64,000 nucleotides of DNA, from assembly GCF_003390915.1 (NCBI RefSeq), contig NZ_QMEM01000007.1:186001-250000 (forward strand), read 5' to 3'. The notes under the pieces are model-generated. The model was given only the letters and a program-made list of their open reading frames with translations. It was not told where the DNA came from and made no database searches. The position numbers and the translations under genes were made by a program. Shown one piece after another: positions 58,435-64,000 of this stretch (the stretch's first letter is position 1; each line of letters starts with the position of its first letter). This stretch comes from Lewinella sp. IMCC34183 (GTDB lineage Bacteria > Bacteroidota > Bacteroidia > Chitinophagales > Saprospiraceae).

Positions 58435-61400
58435 CTAGCGCACTACGGAGATATCGCCCCGGTACAGCAGACTGACGTTATCGAGGAAGACCACTTCCAC
58501 TACGTAGACGTATACGCCCGTGCCCACCGACTTGCCATCCGGCGTCATGCCGTCCCACAGCAACGTGCCGTCGAGGCAGTTGGCCGGAATCTCGCTGTCC
58601 TCGTAGACCAGGCCACCCCAGCGGTTGTAAATCTGGACGCTGGACACCCCGATCACTCCCTGGCAGGCGTAGACCCGGAAGTCGTCGTTGCGCCCGTCGC
58701 GGTTGGGGCTGAAGGCATTCGGGATGTAGACGTTGCGGTTGGCGTCTACTTCCACGAAAATGTTCTCCTCCGCCTCACAGCCGTTCGGATTGGTGACCGT
58801 CAGCGTGTAGTTCTCGCTTCCCCGGGGGAAGACATAGGGATTGCGGATGCTGTCCGAGGAAAGGAAATTATCCGGCGTCCACAGGTAGGTGTAGTTGTCC
58901 GGAGGGGTGACGATGGGGTCAAGCTGCTGAAGGCTGTCGCCGAGGTCGACGATCAGGCGGTCGTCCAGGTCGATCTGAATTTCCTCGGGCTGATTCACGG
59001 TGACCGTCTGGTCGGTACGGCAGCCCGCCGCGTCGAATACGCTAACCACGACCTCGCCGGCGAAGGTGCTGCCGGGCTGGTCCACGGGCAGCAGGAAGCC
59101 ATCGTTATTGAGCGTGTAGCTGTAGTCACTCAGTGACGTACCCTGCCCGCCGAAAACCGTATCGAGGGTCACCGGTGTCATCTGGCCGAAGCACAGCGGT
59201 TCCGGAATGGGATCCACGCTGAAGGTGATCGGCTGGGGATCTACAATGGTGTACTGCAGGCTGTCCTGGCAGCCCCGGTTGTCGGTGACCGTCACGGAAT
59301 AGGTATCGGGATTCAGGTTGACGGCCACGTTATCGTCGCGGTCGTCTACGTTCTGCGACCAGCTGTAGGGACTGTCGGCCAGGGGGTTGTTGTTGGTGCT
59401 GCTGACGAAGACCGCCAGTACGCCGTTGGAGTCTCCGGCACAGGTGACCGACGGGGTCGTGAGGGCCTCGTTGATCGACAGTACCAGCTCGTCGGGTTCC
59501 AGGACCTCCGCTTGCAGGGTATCGGCAACACAGCCCCGGCTGTCGGTGACCACCAGGGGATAGCTGCCGGCGTCGAGGCTGTCGAGGGAGGGGCCGGTTT
59601 CGGTGCGGCCGATCCACTCGAAGGTGTACCCGGGGGTAGCGCCGGTCACGTCGACGGACAGGCTGCCGTCGGCGGCGTCGAAGCAGCTGACGTCCACGGT
59701 AGTGGGGGTAATAACGAAGTCCTCGGGGCTGGCGATCGTATCGGTAAAGACCTGCGGGCAGAGTCCGTCGGTGACCGTCACGCTGAAGGCGCCCCGGGTA
59801 AGGTTATCTACCGTGGAGCTGGCCTGTTGCAGGATGGTATCACCGCTCGACCAGTAAAAGTCAAAGAGGCCGGTCGAGTCGTTGCTGAACCTGGCCGAGA
59901 AGGTGGCCGCCCCGTCGGCGGTGGTAGAATCCGGGCAGCTTACGCCCTGCAGGTTGGTGAACGAGCCGGTAATGCCGACGGGCTCCTCCAGCACGAAGGT
60001 GGTATCGAAGGGAGGCTGGCAGTTGTTGGCGTCGGTGATGGTTACGCTGTAGGTGCCGGCGGTGAGGTTGGTCAGCGTCGGGGAGCTGCTGCTGCCGTTG
60101 TCCGCGGACCAGTCGTAGCGGTACGGCCCGGTGCCGCCGCTGGGGTAGACGGTGATGCTGCCGTTGGCGTCGCCGAGACAGACCGGCGGTACCAGGGCCA
60201 CGCTATCGAGGGCGACCAGTCCGGGACTGGCCACCTCCCCGATGGCCTGGGAAACGCATTCGTTGGACAGGGTGGCCTCAAAGAGGTAGAAGCCGACGCT
60301 GAGGTCCGCCGTCGTGCGCAGGCCGATGTCCACCTGCTCCCCGATGGTGCCGTCGTTGTTCAGGCGGTACCAGGCGGTATTGGTGACGGTTTCACCCTGC
60401 GGCGGGGTGACTTCGGCGACCAGCTGCCCGTCCTGGCTGTCGGTACAGGAGACGAAGTCGGTAGCGATGGGCGCGATGGCGGCGCGGGGCGGGGAAGAGA
60501 TCCGGAAGGTGGTGGAGTCAATACAGCCGTTGGCGTCGGTGACGATGACCACGTAGTTGGTGTCGGGCTGCAGGTCGCCGATGAAGTTGGTGTCGACCAC
60601 CAGGCTGTCGAAGGTCATCAGCGTATCGATGGGGTCGGGCAGACTGTCGTTCTTGAAGCGGTAGGTGTAGGGAGCGGTGCCGCCGGTGACATCAACCGCG
60701 GCGGTGCCGAACTCGTCGGGGCAGCCGAAGTCGGTGACGTTGACCGTATCGATCTCCAGCAGAGCGGGCTCGACCACGGTAACGATCCGCGAGATCTCAC
60801 ATCCATCGGAATCCTGGTCGCGAAGGCTCACGCGGTAGGTCCCGGGGCCGAGGTTGTCGAACACCACGGGGGTACGGCCCTGGTCGGGAACCGTACGGTA
60901 GGGGAATACCTGGTTGCCGTCATTGTCCAGCAGGGCCGCTTCGAAGGGATAGTCCGGCGTGGCTCCGGTATTGTCGAAGCTGCCGGTCACACTGATGCTG
61001 CCGTCGCCGTCACCGAAGCAGCTGATGTCGGTGACGTCGGAGTTGACGATCAGCGTTTTCACGGCGGCGATGGTGAAGTTGGTCGAGTCCTGGCAACCGT
61101 TCACGTCGGTGACGGTCACCGAATAGGCGTTAGGTAGGAGGTCGGTGCGGGCGATTCTGCTGCCGTTGGTGGTCACGCCGTCGGACCAGCCGATCGCGTA
61201 CTCCCCGTTTGCATCCTGGGTTCCGCCACTGATGGGAATATTCACCGTACCGTCGCTGACGCCGCTACAGGTCGCCGCGTCGCTGTTGAGGGAGCTGTTG
61301 TTGATGAGCAGCCGGTTGGGGGCCCGGAAGTTTTCGGAGTCGGTGGTCGCGCATCCCGTTGCCGTATTCGTGGCCGTCACGGCGTAGGTACCGGGCGACA

Positions 61401-62850
61401 GGTCCGTGATTGTCTGGGTCGTCTCCCCGTTGCTCCACAGGAAGGTGTAACCCGTGGCCGCAATGGGATTATTGCCGTCGAAGATGACGGCCTCCAGGGT
61501 ACCACCCTGGGCGTCGTCGAAGCAGTCGAAGCCGTCGGCTACCTCGATGCCCACGGAAACATTGCCCGCTTCAATTTCTATGTTACTCGTGGCGGTGGCA
61601 CCATTCGCGTCCGTGACGGTGACGGTGTACTGTCCGCCGGGCAGTTCGTTGAAGTCCAGGGGCTCGCCGTCGGCCACGGTGCTACCGTTATCGGTGATTG
61701 GCGGCGTGGCGGGGTTGGTGCGGGTGATGGTGAATACGTAGGTGGGCGTGCCGCCGGTGGCCGCTACGGTAAGTTCGCCGTCCTGCTCACCCGCGCAGCT
61801 GATCGGGGTGGGGGTCACGTCTAGCGTTACGTTACTGACGGGTGCGCAGGCGGTGACGGCATGGGTAACGGTAGTGTTGCCCGCGCAGCTTACCGCGTCT
61901 TCGACGTTGATGGTGTAGTCGCCGGGACCGGGGACCGTATAGGAAACCACGTCTCCGTGACGGGCCGGCCCGGAGGTGACGGTGCCAAGCTGCCCGGTGG
62001 TCGAGCGGATAGTAATGGCGTAATCCGCTGTGTTGCGCAGTTCACTGACTCCGCCCATGACGGTAAAGCTGCCGCTGCAGTCGGAGCCACTCTGGCTGGG
62101 GTTGTCTACGCGAATGGGATTGAGGTAGGCAACGGCAAAGGTTTGGTTTACTCCTACCAGTGTACAGCCTTCGTTTCCGTTGAAGCCGGACTCGTCCCGG
62201 AACGTTCCCTCCGTCAAATCCAGAGAGTCGATCGTTACGGGCGCCACGTAAAGCACCACCGGCCCACCAAAAATTTCCGCCGCGGAAGGGGTATCCTGGT
62301 TGTCGACAATCAGGTCGTAGTTCGGGGTTGCCCCGAAGTAATTGGCGGGGGGAAAAATGTTGAGTGTACCGTCAAGGTTGGGGTACAGGGGATTGTTTGG
62401 GTCAGCGTGGCAGGGATCCTGATTGACATCGGCGACGGTCGTACCCGTCACCGTGGGCGGGCAATCGTATACGGCATAGGCAATACCCGGTCGGGTATCA
62501 GGGTTAGGATCACCGGAGAGGTCCTCGGACCCGTTCAAAAAATCGACCGTAAAGGCATCGTTGCGGCAGAGAAAGATGGTGTCCGGGCGGGCGGCAAACG
62601 CTACGGTGGACCCCGCGACGGGCCGGCCGAAGCTGTTGCTTTCCATGTTTAAGTCCTTGAAGCCGGTAATGGTGCCGACGTCGCTGGTACAGACGGCCTT
62701 GGGGCCGAGAGTATTGACCTTCGAAGTAGACGCCTGCATGGGCAAGACACGCCCGATCTGCGCCTGCAAACCACCGGTTCCACACAACAAAAGCAGTAGA
62801 AAAGCAAGTGCGCGGAATACGGGGCGAGGCAACATAGTTGTGTAGTTCAT
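58435..62850 (-). CDS. Giant SprB-like repeat adhesin, T9SS type B
   Basis: Secreted protein of about 1,471 residues. The start at 62850 (MNYTTMLPRPVFRALAFLLL) is likely; an alternative ATG at 62835 also gives a signal peptide. Repeated SprB-like units of about 70-100 residues fill residues 250-1,370 (IDVTGG/VDVTGATPGYTFEWIG, GTYSVTITDANNCQPPFDTT, VSCFDAADGSLSVDVTGATP), each with the C(F/A)G...DG and TDxxGC pattern. It ends with a gliding-motility C-terminal domain (YIPNAFSPNRDGRNDDFRVY, IYNRWGGLVYEDSEIPANC). SprB is the moving adhesin of Flavobacterium gliding, so a surface-adhesion role is a reasonable inference. It is the longest gene in the window. Confidence 0.9.
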   Translation of the reverse strand: MNYTTMLPRPVFRALAFLLLLLCGTGGLQAQIGRVLPMQASTSKVNTLGPKAVCTSDVGTITGFKDLNMESNSFGRPVAGSTVAFAARPDTIFLCRNDAFTVDFLNGSEDLSGDPNPDTRPGIAYAVYDCPPTVTGTTVADVNQDPCHADPNNPLYPNLDGTLNIFPPANYFGATPNYDLIVDNQDTPSAAEIFGGPVVLYVAPVTIDSLDLTEGTFRDESGFNGNEGCTLVGVNQTFAVAYLNPIRVDNPSQSGSDCSGSFTVMGGVSELRNTADYAITIRSTTGQLGTVTSGPARHGDVVSYTVPGPGDYTINVEDAVSCAGNTTVTHAVTACAPVSNVTLDVTPTPISCAGEQDGELTVAATGGTPTYVFTITRTNPATPPITDNGSTVADGEPLDFNELPGGQYTVTVTDANGATATSNIEIEAGNVSVGIEVADGFDCFDDAQGGTLEAVIFDGNNPIAATGYTFLWSNGETTQTITDLSPGTYAVTATNTATGCATTDSENFRAPNRLLINNSSLNSDAATCSGVSDGTVNIPISGGTQDANGEYAIGWSDGVTTNGSRIARTDLLPNAYSVTVTDVNGCQDSTNFTIAAVKTLIVNSDVTDISCFGDGDGSISVTGSFDNTGATPDYPFEAALLDNDGNQVFPYRTVPDQGRTPVVFDNLGPGTYRVSLRDQDSDGCEISRIVTVVEPALLEIDTVNVTDFGCPDEFGTAAVDVTGGTAPYTYRFKNDSLPDPIDTLMTFDSLVVDTNFIGDLQPDTNYVVIVTDANGCIDSTTFRISSPPRAAIAPIATDFVSCTDSQDGQLVAEVTPPQGETVTNTAWYRLNNDGTIGEQVDIGLRTTADLSVGFYLFEATLSNECVSQAIGEVASPGLVALDSVALVPPVCLGDANGSITVYPSGGTGPYRYDWSADNGSSSSPTLTNLTAGTYSVTITDANNCQPPFDTTFVLEEPVGITGSFTNLQGVSCPDSTTADGAATFSARFSNDSTGLFDFYWSSGDTILQQASSTVDNLTRGAFSVTVTDGLCPQVFTDTIASPEDFVITPTTVDVSCFDAADGSLSVDVTGATPGYTFEWIGRTETGPSLDSLDAGSYPLVVTDSRGCVADTLQAEVLEPDELVLSINEALTTPSVTCAGDSNGVLAVFVSSTNNNPLADSPYSWSQNVDDRDDNVAVNLNPDTYSVTVTDNRGCQDSLQYTIVDPQPITFSVDPIPEPLCFGQMTPVTLDTVFGGQGTSLSDYSYTLNNDGFLLPVDQPGSTFAGEVVVSVFDAAGCRTDQTVTVNQPEEIQIDLDDRLIVDLGDSLQQLDPIVTPPDNYTYLWTPDNFLSSDSIRNPYVFPRGSENYTLTVTNPNGCEAEENIFVEVDANRNVYIPNAFSPNRDGRNDDFRVYACQGVIGVSSVQIYNRWGGLVYEDSEIPANCLDGTLLWDGMTPDGKSVGTGVYVYVVEVVFLDNVSLLYRGDISVVR

Positions 62851-62964
62851 AAGCACGAAAAGCGAGCCCCCACCGGATGCAACTGGCGGGGACGGCCACT
62901 GGCGAACGTCGCTTCCGGTACTTTCATTGCACCCGCGACCCCGGCAGACGGCAAATGTCGGATA

Positions 62965-63717
62965 CTAGAACATTATGCCCAGCATGATGGTGAGGGAGTT
63001 GACGCGGCCCTTGCTATTATCTTCCGCGGGACCGCGGCCCTGCCGCAGGAGCTGGGTGTCGCCGTCGCTGGTCAGGTCGAAGATGCCCGACTGGAAGGCC
63101 AGGCCACCGATGAGCGACGAACTGGTAGAGATGGCGTACTCGATGCCGCCGCCCAGGCCCCACGAAAGGTTGAGGGCGTTGACCTCGGAGCTGATCTTGA
63201 AGTTCTCGTCGGAGTCGATGAAGCTGGCGTTGCGGATGCTGCCGCGGCTGCCGCTCAGGATGCCCAGCGTGAAGGCCGGCTGTACAAAGTAGCGGATGTA
63301 GCCGAACTCCCGCGTGCGCAGGGTGAGGCCCAGGGGGATCTCCACGAACTGGAGGTTGTAGTCGAAGGTCTTGCCGCTCAGCTGGGCGGGGGTGGGCCGG
63401 GTGGTGAGGGTTTCGGCCAGGGACTCGCCCCAGATGTCGACCTCGGTAAACTGCTCGTCGTAGCGCAGGGCGCCGCCGGAATTGAAATGCACGTTCAGTC
63501 CGGTGTGGATGCTGTAGTTATCCTGGAAGTAGTACTCGGCGATGAGGCCCAGCTTCAGGCCCAGGTTGGTACCGTCGCTTTCGATCAGGTTGTTGTCGGT
63601 CCCCATCCAGCTGAAGGAGGGGCTCAGCTGGAGGCCGAACTGGATGGGGTTGTACTGCGCGGTGGCGGTCAGGGAGGTGAGCAGGCAGGCGACTAGGAGG
63701 GGGAGGGTAGGCTTCAT
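62965..63717 (-). CDS. PorT-family-like outer membrane beta-barrel protein
   Basis: Outer-membrane protein of 250 residues; the ATG at 63717 starts a signal peptide (MKPTLPLLVACLLTSLTATA). Strands and Gly/aromatic pairs across the length indicate an eight-stranded-type barrel (YNPIQFGLQLSPSFSWMGTD, GLKLGLIAEYYFQDNYSIHT, VEIPLGLTLRTREFGYIRYF, GLGGGIEYAISTSSSLIGGL, VNSLTIMLGIMF). It belongs to the broad PorT/OMP_b-brl_2 group. Some members serve T9SS, others are of unknown role. Its divergent neighbour is a gldB start, which makes a secretion or gliding link plausible but unproven. Confidence 0.82.
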   Translation of the reverse strand: MKPTLPLLVACLLTSLTATAQYNPIQFGLQLSPSFSWMGTDNNLIESDGTNLGLKLGLIAEYYFQDNYSIHTGLNVHFNSGGALRYDEQFTEVDIWGESLAETLTTRPTPAQLSGKTFDYNLQFVEIPLGLTLRTREFGYIRYFVQPAFTLGILSGSRGSIRNASFIDSDENFKISSEVNALNLSWGLGGGIEYAISTSSSLIGGLAFQSGIFDLTSDGDTQLLRQGRGPAEDNSKGRVNSLTIMLGIMF

Positions 63718-63781
63718 TCGGTAATAATTGGGTTTGACGGTCGTTGTCAAACGAGCCGGTCCGGCCGGTGTTTAGCCCGCA

Positions 63782-64000
63782 ATGAAAGTTAGCAGACACA
63801 TACTCCTCCCCCTACTGCCCTTCGCCTTCGTCCTGGTCGCGTGTTCCGATACGCCGCCGCCCCCCGACGTGAGCGACATCCCGGTGGAGCTGACGGTGCT
63901 GCGCTTCGACCGCGCCCTCGCCGCGGTGGACACGGCCGACCTCGCCGGGGAGCTGGCGGAGCTCGACGACCGCTTCGGCAGCTTCACCGACGCCTTCTTT
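63782..64000 (+). CDS. gldB: Gliding motility lipoprotein GldB, N-terminal part (continues beyond window)
   Basis: First 73 codons of a gene cut by the window edge. A lipoprotein signal (MKVSRHILLPLLPFAFVLVA, then Cys21) is followed by PDVSDIPVELTVLRFDRALA, the conserved opening of GldB (dVS-I-V-x-hxRFD). GldB is a lipoprotein needed for gliding motility and T9SS function in Flavobacterium. The frame is open to position 64000. It is divergent from the barrel protein with a 64-bp gap. Confidence 0.8.
   Translation, partial: MKVSRHILLPLLPFAFVLVACSDTPPPPDVSDIPVELTVLRFDRALAAVDTADLAGELAELDDRFGSFTDAFF

Noticed and set aside
59512-61137. Long plus-strand frame opposite the SprB-like adhesin
   Set aside because: The Gly/Val/Asp-rich repeats mirror the complementary adhesin repeats. 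No start signal or domain was found.

Overview
The window looks like a chromosome segment from a high-GC member of the Bacteroidota, most likely the Saprospiria/Lewinella group (inference). The reasons are many secreted proteins with type IX secretion (T9SS) C-terminal domains, SprB-like repeat adhesins, a GldB start at the right edge, starts without Shine-Dalgarno sequences, and several copies of the Bacteroidota -7 promoter element TAnnTTTG.

Layout. 1-13 kb: two T9SS cargo proteins, a DUF2911 protein, an S1/P1 nuclease, a lipoprotein divergent from a patatin phospholipase, a third T9SS cargo protein, two small hypothetical proteins, a GNAT enzyme and a serine hydrolase. 13-21 kb: a TlpA-like thioredoxin and a DUF486 protein, then an AT-rich island (DUF4375 protein, small membrane protein), a truncated IS630-type transposase cut by a complete IS3-family element, a creatininase-family hydrolase and a repeat-rich noncoding stretch. 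21-33 kb: GH43 and GH78-like glycosidases, membrane and envelope proteins (ICMT-like methyltransferase, M23 peptidase), an MDR-type oxidoreductase, an ArsC/LMW-PTP-like protein, an SRPBCC membrane protein, a pterin dehydratase, a TPR protein and a polysaccharide deacetylase. 33-43 kb: gltX, an HD hydrolase, a TonB-receptor-like barrel, trkA-trkH and a tandem pair of unrecognised paralogues. 43-57 kb: M16 peptidase, a choice-of-anchor-L T9SS protein, a response regulator/kinase pair, a DUF6807 lipoprotein, a rhodanese pair, a DUF421 protein, a GNAT-like protein and dnaB carrying a large intein with endonuclease motifs. 57-64 kb: a coiled-coil/helix-hairpin-helix membrane protein, a giant SprB-like adhesin, a PorT-type barrel and the start of gldB.

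How the genes fit together. Most of the window is housekeeping plus envelope biology. Five proteins are T9SS clients, three type B (gliding-motility C-terminal domain) and two type A, and the right edge carries gliding machinery. Glycosidases, a deacetylase and S1/P1, M23 and M16 enzymes fit a polymer-degrading marine surface glider. The accessory part is 15.6-21 kb.

The most notable observations are the dnaB intein at the cyanobacterial DnaB intein site; a set of genes whose -7-like element lies only 4-7 nt before ATG, suggesting leaderless mRNAs; an IS3 element with about 40-bp inverted ends inserted in an IS630 gene but lacking a target duplication; a dispersed intergenic repeat family; and a tandem pair of conserved proteins of unknown family. 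I found no tRNA, rRNA or CRISPR array.
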